DNA of 64,000 bases from assembly GCA_031216915.1 (NCBI GenBank), contig CM062294.1, forward strand, positions 389,847,217 to 389,911,216. The letters are read 5' to 3'. Made by a program: the position numbers and the translations under genes. Position 1 is the stretch's first letter. Each line of letters opens with the position of its first letter. Under the pieces are notes generated by a model. It had not been told where the DNA came from and did no database searches. It saw only the letters and a program-made list of their open reading frames with translations. Positions 1 to 11,964 of this stretch are shown here, piece by piece. This stretch comes from Pictodentalium vernedei. Taxonomy: Eukaryota > Mollusca > Scaphopoda > Dentaliida > Dentaliidae.

Positions 1-177
1 TTTAATCTATTATATCTTGTTTGTCAGGGCTCATGGAGCTCTGTCAAACAAGATATAATAGAATAAATGCTAAGTTTATCTCTAGAATACAGGAAATTGA
101 CACAATGCCTATTAATTGAATACTCCTGTTAATTGAATAATTTTCATTGGCAATTCAATTAACAGAGTTCCACTGTA
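1..177. mobile_element. Palindromic MITE, partial (pogo/Tigger-like end)
   Basis: The piece is cut by the window edge. It holds an imperfect palindrome at 8-62 (arms reading CTTGTTTG and CAAACAAG) and ends at 171-177 with a terminus that reads TACAGTGGAACTCTGTTAA on the other strand. A second member with the same palindrome lies at 46582-46980. It has no coding capacity. The TA-flanked CAGT start suggests a Tc1/mariner-pogo type MITE; that class is inferred. Confidence 0.5.
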
Positions 178-320
178 TTGTTATCTCGTCACTTTAAGTT
201 GATTCCCCACAAAGAGATTATACAGCTGGGTGTTGTGGGCCTTTAATTTGCTGGTTTCGTACTTGTTTGCAAGTGATACAATTACCAAAAACAGCAATAT
301 TTTTTCCGGTTTACTAAAAA

Positions 321-869
321 ACAAGAGGCCTCTCGGCCAAGATAGCTCTGCCCGGGGCAACTACTTTCAGGGGCAGCCATATACAGGGTAACATTTGATC
401 CCCAACCTCTGATTCTGATAACCCTTTACCAAACACGGATAGCAGACATCATCATTTTTTGTCTCAAAAACATAGCTTATGGCCCCTCATTGGAACAAGT
501 TTGTTGAGTTTGTTTAATGAAGGCTCATTAGCTTTGTTTATTAGACAAAAATTAAAAACATAATAAAATTTGGCAAATACATTGGTGTTACTTTGACCAG
601 GTAGTCTGTGACCTTAACTTTGATGGATACAGACCTTATTGTGATCGATGGCACACTGCCTAGTGACAATACATACTGTTATAAAGTTTTCTTAAAAAAT
701 ATCCAGTGGTAAAGAAATTATGGCTTGGACAAACAAAATGATGACATTTTCCTGAGTGATACCTTTACCATGTCGCCTGTGACCTTGACCTTGATGGATA
801 CAGACCTTATTGTGATTGATGGCATACTGCCTATTGACAATACATATTGTTATAAAGTTTTGTTAAAAA
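321..869. repeat. Short interspersed element with 171-bp tandem units, left part
   Basis: It begins ACAAGAGGCCTCTCGGCC and contains two units of a repeat with a 171-bp period (GTGACCTT at 608 and at 779). It is continued at 7857-7986 after DIRS copy A. The first unit preserves the uninterrupted sequence at the place where copy A entered the second. Structure and terminal hairpin resemble non-autonomous Helentron-derived elements of molluscs; this classification is inferred. Confidence 0.55.
417..560. mobile_element. TTAA-type palindromic MITE, degraded copy
   Basis: It starts ATAACCCTTTACC and holds the arm TTTTTTGTCTCAAAAACATA shared with better copies at 47105-47358 and 48203-48418. The second arm is degraded. 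It sits inside the tandem-unit repeat at 321-869. Confidence 0.4.
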
Positions 870-1096
870 GTTAAAAAATTTATAGTAATTTATATATTTT
901 TTATACTTACCAATGACCCAGACATAGCTGGTGCTAACTCTTAAAATATAGGGCCAAACACAAATTTTGCCCCCCAATCCCCAAAATTTGCATCTAAAAC
1001 TAAAGAAAACATGTCCTGAGAGGCCCTCCACACTTCGCCCCTACTGCGCATGCGCAGTGTCAAGGACGTTCCGAAATTGGCGCCATTTATCATTCT
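870..1096 (+). repeat. Left inverted terminal repeat, copy A
   Basis: It begins GTTAAAAAATTTATAG. The part from 910 to 1096 is the exact reverse complement of the copy's right end. It contains the palindrome ACTGCGCATGCGCAGT at 1043-1058. Confidence 0.85.
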
Positions 1097-1171
1097 AATA
1101 ACCAGTGCCTGGTAAGCGCTATGTACTCAGCGGGGAGGCAAGAGTTCCCAACTCCTGGGAGGGCCATCCCC

Positions 1172-1253
1172 GTCTGGGTCATTGGTAAGTATAAAAAATA
1201 TATAAATTACTATAAATTTTTTAACATTTTTATACTGTACCAATGACCCAGAC
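1172..1253. repeat. Internal complementary region, copy A
   Basis: This segment is the reverse complement of the extreme left end joined to that of the extreme right end, meeting at TTTTTTAACATTTTT. This is the DIRS hallmark thought to template the joining of both ends into a circle. Confidence 0.8.
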
Positions 1254-4200
1254 ATAGCTGAATAGTAAAAAGGCTGGAGGGCCAAGGACATAGAGCAAAA
1301 TGGAATACGCTCAATAAAATAAAATAGAGTCATCCCCTGTAGGGAAAAGAAGTAATAGGCCTTACATGTATCTTTCTTATTTATGATAAATTAGAAAGAT
1401 ACAACACCTTCCAAAAATTGAGCTTCATACATCCATGTACTCTATAAATATCCAATAATCCTTATACTAATAATTTTTAAAGTAAGCCAATAATAAAGTA
1501 AGTCTAGAGAATAGAGACTCTTATACTCCTAAAAGTGTGTGAGAATTGCATAATCATGTCCGTTGACATATGCAATATTCAAAAGCTATACTTTAAAAAC
1601 TAAGACTTGAATGAATTTTATAAACTTAAACTTCTCACTAAACAACCATCCCAATAACAGCTCAGAATTACTAACTCCGGAGGAGGTATCCCCTTGTTTT
1701 CATAGTAAAAACAGGTGACCCAAGGGAACACCCTCCCCCCCCCCCCCCCTTTTCTTGCCCTGGGTCAAATAGCCCAGAGCGAAGAGGGCAGCCGAACGGA
1801 GACACTGCCGAAACAGACAGCCTACCTAGCTATAGTAGCAACTGTTAAGTGAATGACATTCTGAGCAGTAGATAATAGACCTAACAATAGAGGCCTCCAG
1901 AAATGGACTCGATATTTCTGAGATAAAATTCATGAATGGATGGCTGAGCGCAATGAGCAGCCTTCAAAAAATCTATAATAGCAACACTATTAATGTAAGC
2001 CCAAGAAGTAGAAGAACTCTTACTTCATGAGCCGAAATCTTAAGCACAACTGCTAAGCCAATGATATACCATAAGCAGTACGCTAGTTAATAGAATCCAT
2101 TAACAATAAAATGGAGCGTAACGTCCTTCTACTAGACATCAAAGACAGAAGAAGCTTACGCCCTTGTAATAAACAGATATCTGTTTATAAATACATAAAC
2201 TGTACCCGGAAAGAGTAAAGGCCTATGCCCCTACGAAGACGGAAGGACCTTAAAATAATAGGTTCCGGATAATAGGAGCCTAACTCTTATGCAACAATCC
2301 AACCTAACTAGTAACGGAAGTATTGATTCCGAAACTATGAAAGTGAAAATCATCCATCGATAGTGCATGAAACTCACTGACTCTACAGTAAAAGAGAAAC
2401 CAACAGAATTACTGTCTAAAAGGTCAGAATTTGAAAACTACTGTTTCCAGAGGCTCAAATGATTACTTAGCTAAATAAGAACCTGAAGTTAAAATCCGTA
2501 TAGGAATTTAATCTAAAGATTCTAAGTCTATTTATCAAAAAGTTACTAACTGACTTAGATAAAGAGACAAAAGACTCAATTGTAAACTATCGTAGAGTGC
2601 ATAGGTATGAGGTAACATAAACCTAAACAGGCTGCAGTAGATCTTGTGAAACAAGTATACTAAAAAATAGCAATGAGTAGTATGGAGGGATCAACCATAT
2701 GAACATAATGATCCCTACACCACGACGGAAGAGCCTCCACTTTAGTCGCATAGAATAGCGAAGAAGAGGATCTCCTATAGTAAGAAATCGCGTCCAAAGC
2801 TCGTCCAGTACAGTGCTTACAATGCAATACGGACCACACAACGGAATACATGAAGGTTGCGACCTTGCTGGTTGTGATAAAGATGACACGATTTACCCAG
2901 TGAAAAAAGATCCTCACATAGAGGAAGATTTCACGTTAAGATCCACAGTAGACAAGAGAGTAAATTACTCATGATCTCTGTGAAGATAGAGATGCTATCA
3001 ACAGGAATGTATTGTGGATGTTTATCTTAGCAATACCTGCTAAAAACAACAGCGCCGGAGGATACGCGTATCCTATCATTCCGTCCTATAGATCAATAGA
3101 GCGTTAACGGTATTAGCTCAGAGATCTGGACAAGCCAACACATACGTCTGCAATTGATTAGCCAGCTGTGTCATAAATAAAACATCATTGGGCGCTCCCA
3201 TAGATAGCAAATCTGATTGAATACTTGTTTGTTGAGAGTCCATTCTGACAGCAACAAGCGACCCGTAAGAGAACGGGAGTGCGATAAAACAATCAGACGA
3301 CCCAGAATATGACGGACCAAAACTGAACTTGGTGTACTATAACCAACAGACGGATTCTTTCCATTAAATTGAATAACGGAAACGAAAGAGTGCCTCCCTG
3401 GTTCCGGAGATACGCCACTACTGTCGAATTAAAGGACAGGAATTTGGGCATGCGTTTCTGAATAATGTTCATGCAATGACATAAAGCAAGCCTAAAAAAC
3501 ATTATTCCGCGGAAGTTAACTGATAGCTAAAAGACTGCGGAACCCAAAGACCCTGGCACTTCGAATCCGTAGGGATCAGTATATATCCCAATCTGTTTGA
3601 CTGGCAACCGTCATAACAGCCACACTCGGGTCCGGCAACTGCGGCGGCACTCTCTGAGTCAACCACCGAATGTTTGCCCCAGTCTGAATCTCTTGTAACA
3701 CTAGATAGACAAGAGAATGTATAAATCAAGCAATTCATGGATTGCCGGAAAGTTGCCGTCGAAGAGAAGCTCCTCCGAGAACGAAGCGACTCTGAGAGTT
3801 CTTAACCTACTATCCACGCGTGGATGTAGCTAGGGCTGCATCACGTCTAACCAACTCCAATCAGCCACTGAAGGGCAGAGTTATACGTGAACAAACTACT
3901 GCCCTCAAAAGAAATTACATTGAGAATAATATCCCGTAAATCTTTTCTTGAAGACGTAATGATAACGCCTCAGTAAGGCGGATTACGTATAATAAAGCGT
4001 CTAAGTTAAGTCTACTATACATAATGTCGTTCCCAACATTGAAATTGGAAAAGACATAAACGGTGAAAAAGAATATATGCAGTCTTTAATCACACCGTCT
4101 AGACGCATATGAACTCTCGGTATGCCCTGCTCTGCCAAAATAAACTATATGTAAAAAAGATAAAATGGCAGAAATGAGCCACGCGGACAAGAAACTAAAC

Positions 4201-7200
4201 TATCATGCTTAGTAGCAGGCTTGTATATATATATAATATATATAGCGTCGAAAAATAAAACACATGTTGTAATGACAATATTGGACTGCGTCGGTAAGTC
4301 AGGGACAAAGTCCCTGTACCGATCGAAAAATCCGAGTCCAATGACGCTATAAGTCTCTTATCCAAGATCGCAGCAATGAAGTCCGAAAAATAATCACTGG
4401 AAGAAATGCCAGAAGATATGAAAGGCATCTTCCGATACTACTAAAGGGAAAACTCGAAATCTTTCGAATCCCTTTCGCCATCCTGTCGGACCCTATAAAG
4501 CGTTCGGTCGTCCGTAGCTTGATGCAACCGCGGACCGCACCGACCCAGCGCCGTCGGATAATTCCTGATTCGACCGAGAAACCGTCAATTGCTGGGATGC
4601 TGCGAAACAACTGTGCTAACTCGGATAGCACGTCCGTCACTGAGGCTTGAGGAGCAGCGGTCTTACGATGCATTGCCGCAGGAAGCTCCGAGATCATTAC
4701 CCCGTGCATACTTCCAATATGCGAGCGAACGGAGTGTATCGGCCTCGTGTCCCTTGGCTACCGGATGGCGCGACCTATTCGCTGTGGAATCCCTGAATGC
4801 CGAAACTGATCGGATACTCGAGGTCACGTAGCCAATGTGCGGTCGTGTGCCCTGCTGTGAGGATGAGGAAGCATTAAAGACAGTCTCTCGGACTGTCAAT
4901 ATAACGGAGCGTCCCGAGCAACGGACATATGCTCCGAATGTAAAATATCTGAACCACAACATGCGGTCCCCTATGTTGTTGGCTTCCTCCGATCTGTCCT
5001 CAATCTGCCGTCACTGGGTGAGTACTAAAGTAATTAAAGTGCTCGCATCACCCAAATCTCCTTCCTAGACCGCAACGGACGAACCCGGCAGCCGAACCAT
5101 TCGATGAATGTACGCTACACCGGGTGAGCTAGCGAATGTCACTCCGTAAGCGATAGACATATTCCATGAGCACTTATTGCCGCTAACTCTTCATTAACTA
5201 TGACGACAGAGGCACACTTTTGAAAGACATCTCCATAACTCTTCGAACAAGAAACCAGAAATGCTTGGATAGCAAGCATAAAATAATAATATATAGCGTC
5301 GTTCAATAATTCGAAAGTTTGTGTGACATTATTGGACTATGTCGGAACTGAGGGACGATGTCCCTGAACCGAACCAAAAATTTCTAAGTCCACCGACGCT
5401 ATCAGTTTCTTATCCGGCATCGCAGCATATGTTGTTCCGAAAGGGAAAGCTTGAAATCCACCGAATCCCTTTCGGTATCCCGTCGGACCGGATGAAACTT
5501 TCGGACGTCCGTACCCGCTTCCGCGGAGCGTCCCGACCCAGCATCGTCGGATGAAATATATGCGACAGATTCAGTTGATGCTGGGATGCTGCGATAAACT
5601 GTGCTATTAAGGAAAGCACGTCCGTTCCCGAGGCCTGTGCAGTAGCGGACTTACGATGCATTGCCGCTGGAAGCTCCGTGTACGTTGACTCCCGCATACT
5701 TCCTATGCGAACATCCGGAGTCTGCAGGCCTCGAGTCCCCGGCTACCGACCCAGCGCTGTCGGATAATTCTCGATCCGACACCGTTTCTGTCGGCTGCTG
5801 GGATGCTGCGATAAGCTGTGCTATGTGCACAAGAATGTCCGGCGTCGAGACCTGCGGAGGCGCAGTCTATCGCTGCTTCGCCGAGGGCAGCTCCGCATCA
5901 GATGGCTCCCGCATACTTTTCCTATGCGAACGTCCGGAGTCCATCGGTCTCGAATCCCTGGCTGCCGGATGGTGTGACCTGGTCGCCGAAGAATCCTTGA
6001 TCGGCGAAGCTGGTAATATATCGGCGGTCACGCAGCCAAGGTGCGGTCGTGTGCGCTGACGAGAAGAGGAAGCCTTAGCAGTCTCAGCGGACTGCCTATA
6101 CAACGGAGCGTCCCGAGCGACGGACGTATGCTCCGCTAACGACACATTTGTACCACAACATCTGGGGCCAGATGTTGTTGAACGAGAGAGGGGCCTCTCT
6201 CGCTTGCCGTCCGGATGGACCGGAACGAGCTATGAACCGGACTAAAAGGCTTCCTCCGTTCTCCCTCCGATCCGCCGTCACTGGGTGTGCATTAAGTTAA
6301 TTTTATAGTGCTCGCATCACCCCAAAATTCCTTCTAGACCGCAACGGACGAACCCGGCTGCCGAACCATTCGGTGAATGGACGCTACACCGGGCGAGCTA
6401 GCGGACGTCAAAGGCCGTCGAACCTACTAGGGTCCTCTTAGGCAATTGGCGTATTACATGAGCACTTTTCCGCTAGCCCTTCATTAATTGTGACGACGGA
6501 GGCACACTGTTGGAAGACATCACAGATACATCACCCTAATCTTGATCGTCTGAAATAGAAATTGATAAAGTAGAGTGACCCTGCGGGGAAAGGACCGGAG
6601 TGTCCAAATCCCCAACAACATACCATGACATACGCTTCCCATATTGTCATCGAAATCATACGATACAGAACCGGAGTTAATGCGAGTACACTGACCACAT
6701 ATAGAATGATAATAAGGTCAGAGGAAGACTTCCTCTTAAAACAATTGATCAATATCCTTTCAATGTGAAAAGAAAACAAGTCCTGGTACTCGCACTAACC
6801 CCTGGCAATCAAAATACATAATAATAATATGATCCATTAATATAGAAAAAATAATTGAAATCAAAATATTTTGAAAAAATATTTTTTCAGAACAGCCCAA
6901 GTTTCTGAAAAGTAACGTTGAGCCCCAATGGATCCCAAGCCTAAGTGTGGACAAAAATTTTAAAAATATTTTAAACAATTTATTCAACACTTACGAACAA
7001 TAATAATGTATCTAGTTATGATTGAAATAACATAAAGATATTATTATTTAGAAATCCCCCCCTCACACAGAGGGCTGTTGTAAATGTAAACAATGAGTGT
7101 AAAAACACTAAAATAAGACTCCAGGCACCCAGGCCCGAAATCAGTTACCAAAAATACACCATCTGATGCAAAACAGAGACTTCCAGGGAAGAAACTGCAG

Positions 7201-7654
7201 AACATCAGATGGTAGATGCAGAACACAACGCCTAACCACCCGTAGGTGAAGACGTAAACATGGGGAAAAAACAGAATTCATTCTGTTATTCAGCTAAACT
7301 CCCAAGAAATTTTAGTAATAATAATTACAGAAATTATGCCAAAAGCATGGGAGAATAGCAAGGGGGAACTTAAAGGACAGGGAGAGAGGAAAAACACTTG
7401 AAAAAACAGTGTAACTAAATAATCAGAATGACAACAAAATGGCTACTGCCTTGAAAATAGGTAACTTAACATAATTTCATTAAAAAATTTTAAGTTACAG
7501 CCCTGATAATATTCTGTCACACATTCTTTTCCTCTCCTCCTTTTCTATCCTCCTTAGAATCACCATTTCACTAATATTTATGTGTCTGGCATCATTTAAA
7601 CTGAGATTTAAAAGCACAAAGATCAGTCAGATGTTAACTGATGAAGGGCCAAAC

Positions 7655-7856
7655 TTAGAATGATAAATGGCGCCAATTTCGGAACGTCCTTGACACTGCG
7701 CATGCGCAGTAGGGGCGAAGTGTGGAGGGCCTCTCAGGACATGTTTTCTTTAGTTTTAGATGCAAATTTTGGGGATTGGGGGGCAAAATTTGTGTTTGGC
7801 CCTATATTTTAAGAGTTAGCACCAGCTATGTCTGGGTCATTGGTACAGTATAAAAA
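7655..7856 (-). repeat. Right inverted terminal repeat, copy A
   Basis: It is the exact inverse of the left ITR over about 187 bases, ending CATTGGTACAGTATAAAAAT. It carries the same GC palindrome at 7695-7710. Confidence 0.85.
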
Positions 7857-7986
7857 TATAGCCAGTGGTAAAGAAATTATGGCTCGGACAAACAAAATGT
7901 TGACGCCGGACGACAGACGGATGGACGGACGACAGACACCTCGATACCAGAAAAGCTCTGCTGACTTTGTCAGGCAGAGCTTAAAA
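7857..7986. repeat. Right part of the 171-bp-unit element
   Basis: It resumes the sequence GCCAGTGGTAAAGAAATTAT interrupted by copy A, then has a GACGGACG-type microsatellite. It ends with a hairpin (AGCTCTGC...GCAGAGCT, 7954-7981) followed by TAAAA. Ends of this type recur at about 45340 and 54700. Confidence 0.55.
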
Positions 7987-8106
7987 TACAAACAACACAC
8001 ATGGATTTAATAAATTTTATCAACTGAATGACTGAACTATGATGTAAATATATTTACATAATTGATCACTGAAAGCAAAACCTGTTTCATACTCCATGGT
8101 GATTTT

Positions 8107-8205
8107 TTTTTTTTGACAAACGATACTGAAAACCAATGTTGATTTTGTATTTCGTTTCAATGTGAATGAAGTTGGACTGTCATTTTTTTCAGTATCGTTT
8201 ATCAA
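8107..8205. repeat. Fold-back inverted repeat
   Basis: An arm of about 18 bases (GACAAACGATACTGAAAA) recurs inverted about 55 bases later with one mismatch, both flanked by T-rich runs. It is a possible remnant of a small MITE. Confidence 0.5.
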
Positions 8206-8443
8206 GAAAAACTAAGTTACAGACTCATGTCTTCTTGTTTAAGATCACCCTTCGATTGGTTTCCAACTCACTGCAAGCACCCTCTTGGCTAAGACACGGG
8301 TCAGTATGGTATATAGCTCAGACAAAAATACTACAAATAACACCCACATTGAAAATGGAGCTAGACATTAATAAGATACACTTGCATACAAAATATGATG
8401 TTATTCCATCAAGTATACTAAAAGTTATTGAGTTTAAAAACTT

Positions 8444-8602
8444 ACTGGGGCCAATACTGTATTTTCTAAAATTGTATTTTCTAGTTATGGCTTTAAATGG
8501 ATTAAAATGAACCATTAGCATTTTCAAAGATATCTAGATAGTTAGATTCATAGGTAGAAAATACAATTCTAGGAAATAAAAGTTTTATAGTATTGGCTCC
8601 AG
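8444..8602. mobile_element. Fold-back MITE-like element
   Basis: CTGGGGCCAATACT... at the left and ...AGTATTGGCTCCAG at the right form terminal inverted arms. They extend through TTTTCTAAAATTGTATTTTC and a matching inverse near 8557-8575, around a loop of about 80 bases. It has no coding capacity, and its superfamily is unknown. Confidence 0.5.
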
Positions 8603-8705
8603 GTCTCAAACCGGCTGACAATCAGAACAACCAAGAGACATTGCCAAAGATAGAGCTGCTTGTCGGAGCTAACAAATGCAATTTGCAATTTTTTTCTTCC
8701 AATCT

Positions 8706-8913
8706 GTATTTTTACACAGTATACCAATGGCCCAGACATAGCTGGTGCTAACTCTAAAATATCTGGGGCCAAACACAAATTTTGCCCCACATTCCCCAAA
8801 ATTTGCATGCAAAACCAAAAATTAGAAGTCCTAACTGGTCCTCCATACATTTACCCTCTGCGCATGTACAGACGTCAGGAAGCGACCAGAATTTGCGCCA
8901 GCACCATTCTTTG
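8706..8913 (+). repeat. Left inverted terminal repeat, copy C
   Basis: It is inverse to 21920-22144 with about 14 differences. The GC palindrome is partly degraded here (CTGCGCATGTACAG). Confidence 0.75.
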
Positions 8914-10329
8914 TTTGGCCCTTGTCAGATAACAACAATCTGAATTTTGTGCTTTTTAAATCTCAATTAATAATGCTGCCAGACACAAAGCATTAAATCA
9001 ATGGTTAAATTGGTGGATCCAAGGACACAAATGGATGAAGGAAGAAAGAAACGGTGGTTTGAAAACGTTCAGGGCTGTAATTTTATAATATTTATAAAAA
9101 TTAGTTCAGGTTCCCTAATTTCGGGACATGGGCCTGACATCATCATTGTTGATAATTATTTTCCACTGTTGGTTAAATATTCCTTCCCTAACCTCCCTTG
9201 ATCCCCCCCCCCCCTCTCCACCCCAGTTAAACTCTCAAGCTTTTTGGCTTGTTTTTTTTTAAAATTTTTATATAAAATTTCTTGGGAGTTTAACGTGTTA
9301 TACAGAAAGTTTTTTTCTGTATATCCCCAGGATTACGTCCTCACTCTTAGGGTGTTTAGGCATTTTTATTCATGCATCATACATCCAATGTATCGTTTTT
9401 TCTTCTGATGAAGATCTTGCCTTACATTGGATAGTTCAAAATTCTGTTACTGGCTTCAGGCCGTGTTGTCTGGGGTCTCGTATCCGGTTTTCAGTTTGAC
9501 GTTGTTTACATTAGAAACGTTTGTTATTTATGTGTATGTTCCTATTTTTGATATGGTAGGTCTGTTGTAAGGTACATTAGACAGTCCCATAGTGTGGCAG
9601 TTAATTTTGGGGAGAAAAAAAATAATTTTGTCCACACTTGGGCTCTTTTGGGATACATTTGGGCTCTTCATTCCCTTTGGGAACTTGGGCTCTTGTCAAG
9701 ATTTTTCAAAAAAATTTTTTTGTGTAAACTATTTTTCGATTTATATTTTGAATGTTTTTCTTATGTATCTTTTTATTTGTATTTATTGTGGAATTGGTGG
9801 AAGTACGATTGACTTAGTCTGCTTCATTTTATAAGCATATTGCTCAATAAGCAAGGCGAGGAAGTCTTTCCTCTTATTTTCATGTAGGTTACCTTGCATG
9901 TAGTCGATGTACTTCTACTAATTCTCGCTCATACGTGTCGCATGGGATGACAAATGTTGCTGACGGGTGTCATGGTATGTTGTTAGCGAGGGACCACTGC
10001 CGGCCCTTTCGCGATGAGAGGCTGCCTCCGGTCCACTCGCCCTAAGGTCGCTCTAGTTTATTAGTTTATATTTTCAGAGGAACAAGAACATGGTGATGTT
10101 TACGTGACGCCCTCAGATAATGTGCTTCCATCTTCGCATTTAATAGTCAATCAGAGCTAGTGACAAAAGTGCTCATGAATATTAGACAGGGCAATAAACC
10201 ACAGTGTGGTTTCAAATCCCTGTCGCCTGCTAGCTTGACCGGTGAAGCAGTACACCGCCTGAGGGTACCGTGATGCCGGGTGTGTCCATTGCGGTCAAGG
10301 AGAATAGAAAGGGTAGAGCGAGCACTATA

Positions 10330-10968
10330 ATATAATATCAATATAAGGCTCACTCTGCGGCGACGGAAAAGGAAGAAGCCGGCAAGTTCTGCAGGAAGCT
10401 CAGAGAGGTCTGAATGACCGCGCGCAAGAGAGTCCCCCTCTCTCTTTTATTATAACATCTGGGGCCAGATGTTATAGATCGGAACTTGCGTCAGTCGGAG
10501 CATACGTCCACGCCTCGCGTCTGAGACGCTCCGTTCAGTTTACAGACGGGGGCGGCTATAATTACGGCTTCTTCAACGTCTACCAAGCTACGTGACTTCT
10601 GATATCCAGTCTGCATCACTGGGAAGTCACTCTTCATCAGAGAAGTCACTCCATATAGTAGCCAAGGAGACGAGGCCTCATTTATAGGGACGTCCACAGA
10701 AAAGAGCCATCTCGGACACACTGTCCCAGGAGCAACAGGCGGCCATGCAACAGATGACCGCTGCTCCTTAGGCCTCCGTAACAGACTTGCTGTCGCAGAT
10801 TGCACAGCTTATCGCAGCATCCCAGCAAATGCAAGAGCAGACGATGGCAGTCTCAGAACTTGAGCTGTCGGAAGGTGCTGGGTCAGTCCAGTCACCTCTG
10901 CATTCAGATGCTGATGACCATGAATATAATCTGATTCAGTTGGAGGATGAAAGGGATTTGGAAGAGAA
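10330..10968 (+). pseudogene. Gag-like region of copy C, first block (fossil)
   Basis: The plus-strand frame near 10787-10960 contains SQIAQLIAASQQ, LSEGAGSV and DERDLEE, matching the gag segment of copies D to F (SVTDVL...AQLIAASQQ). Its upstream DNA matches the same gag in inverse orientation relative to those copies. The block ends where copy B was inserted. Part of the same gag segment appears again after copy B. Confidence 0.7.
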
Positions 10969-11196
10969 GTTAAAAAATTTATAGTAATTTATATATTTTT
11001 TATACCTACCAATGACCCAGACTTAGCTGGTGCTAAACTCCTTAATTCAGGGCCAAACACAAATTTTGCCCCCCCAATCCCCAAAATTTGTATCAAAAAC
11101 CGAAAAATACATGTCCTATATGGTCCTCCATACATTTACTCCTCTGCGCATGCGCAGTGTCAAGGAGGTCCCGAAATTGGCGCCAATTATCATTCT
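10969..11196 (+). repeat. Left inverted terminal repeat, copy B
   Basis: It begins GTTAAAAAATTTATAG directly after host GAAGAGAA, with CTGCGCATGCGCAG at 11144-11157 and AATTGGCGCCAATT just inside. Confidence 0.8.
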
Positions 11197-11271
11197 TACA
11201 ACCAGTGCCTGGTAAGCGTTATGTACTCAGCGGGGAGGTATGAGTTCCCAACTCCTGGGAGGGCCATCCCC

Positions 11272-11353
11272 GTCTGGGTCATTGGTAAGTATAAAAAATA
11301 TATAAATTACTATAAATTTTTTAACATTTTTATACTGTACCAATGACCCAGAC
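11272..11353. repeat. Internal complementary region, copy B
   Basis: The reverse complements of both extreme ends are joined at TTTTTTAACATTTTT, as in copies A, E and F. Confidence 0.8.
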
Positions 11354-11964
11354 TTAGCTGAATAGTAAATAGGCTGGAGGGCCTAGGACATAAAGAAAAA
11401 TCCAATAAGCTCAATTATCTATAATAGAATATCCTCTCCAGGAGAAAAGAAGAGATAGGCTTTACATGTATCTTTCTTATTTATAATAAAGAAGAAAGAC
11501 ACAATACCGATCAGTAATTGAGCATAATAATAATCAATGATCTCTATTAACATCCAGTATAACCCTTTATACTAATATTTTTAAAGGTAAGCCAATAAAT
11601 AAAGGAAGTCCAGAGAAATGAGACTCTTTATATTCATTAAAAGTGTCCGAGGATTGTATATTAACGCTCGCTTGACACATGACATATACAAATGCTTCAC
11701 ACCGAGCTACACTTTAAAAATATTACATGGATGAGTAAACATTAGCTTTACACTTTAAAACCAACCTGGTACCGACTCGGAATTACTGACTTTAGGGGAG
11801 GTATTTCCTTTCTTTTCACTATAAAGCAGTAACCTAAGGGAACACCCCCCCCCCCCCCCCCCTTCCCCTTGCCCTAGGTCAAATACCCCAGAGCGAAGAG
11901 GGCAGCAGGACAGAGTCACTGCCGGAACAGAAAGCCTACATAACTATAGTTGCAACTGTTTAGT

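Larger units (their letters stand above)
870..7856 (-). mobile_element. DIRS-type retrotransposon copy A (fossil)
   Basis: A tyrosine-recombinase retrotransposon of the DIRS group lies on the minus strand. Its parts in 5' to 3' order are the right ITR and leader (7856-6790), gag-like sequence (about 6780-3740), RNase H-like sequence (about 3740-3290), recombinase-like sequence (about 2960-1850), a poly-C tract with hairpin (1733-1789), the ICR and the left ITR. The coding part is heavily broken, with dozens of breaks by impression. Much of the gag region is present more than once, one block closely matching copy F. The two ITRs are nevertheless identical over about 187 bases, so the last move looks recent. 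It lies in a tandem-unit repeat whose neighbouring unit keeps the empty site. Confidence 0.85.
7987..8705. other. Unassigned spacer with two fold-back structures
   Basis: No gene is recognised. It holds an inverted repeat at 8107-8205 (arms GACAAACGATACTGAAAA and its near inverse) and another at 8444-8602. A 114-residue plus-strand frame at 8166-8510 overlaps these structures and resembles nothing I know. Confidence 0.5.

Noticed and set aside
5661-6059. Plus-strand frames of 60-132 residues inside gag regions (also near 34178 and 41407)
   Set aside because: They are opposite-strand shadows of the GC-rich gag coding sequence.
8166-8510. 114-residue plus-strand frame
   Set aside because: It overlaps two fold-back structures and shows no family resemblance.
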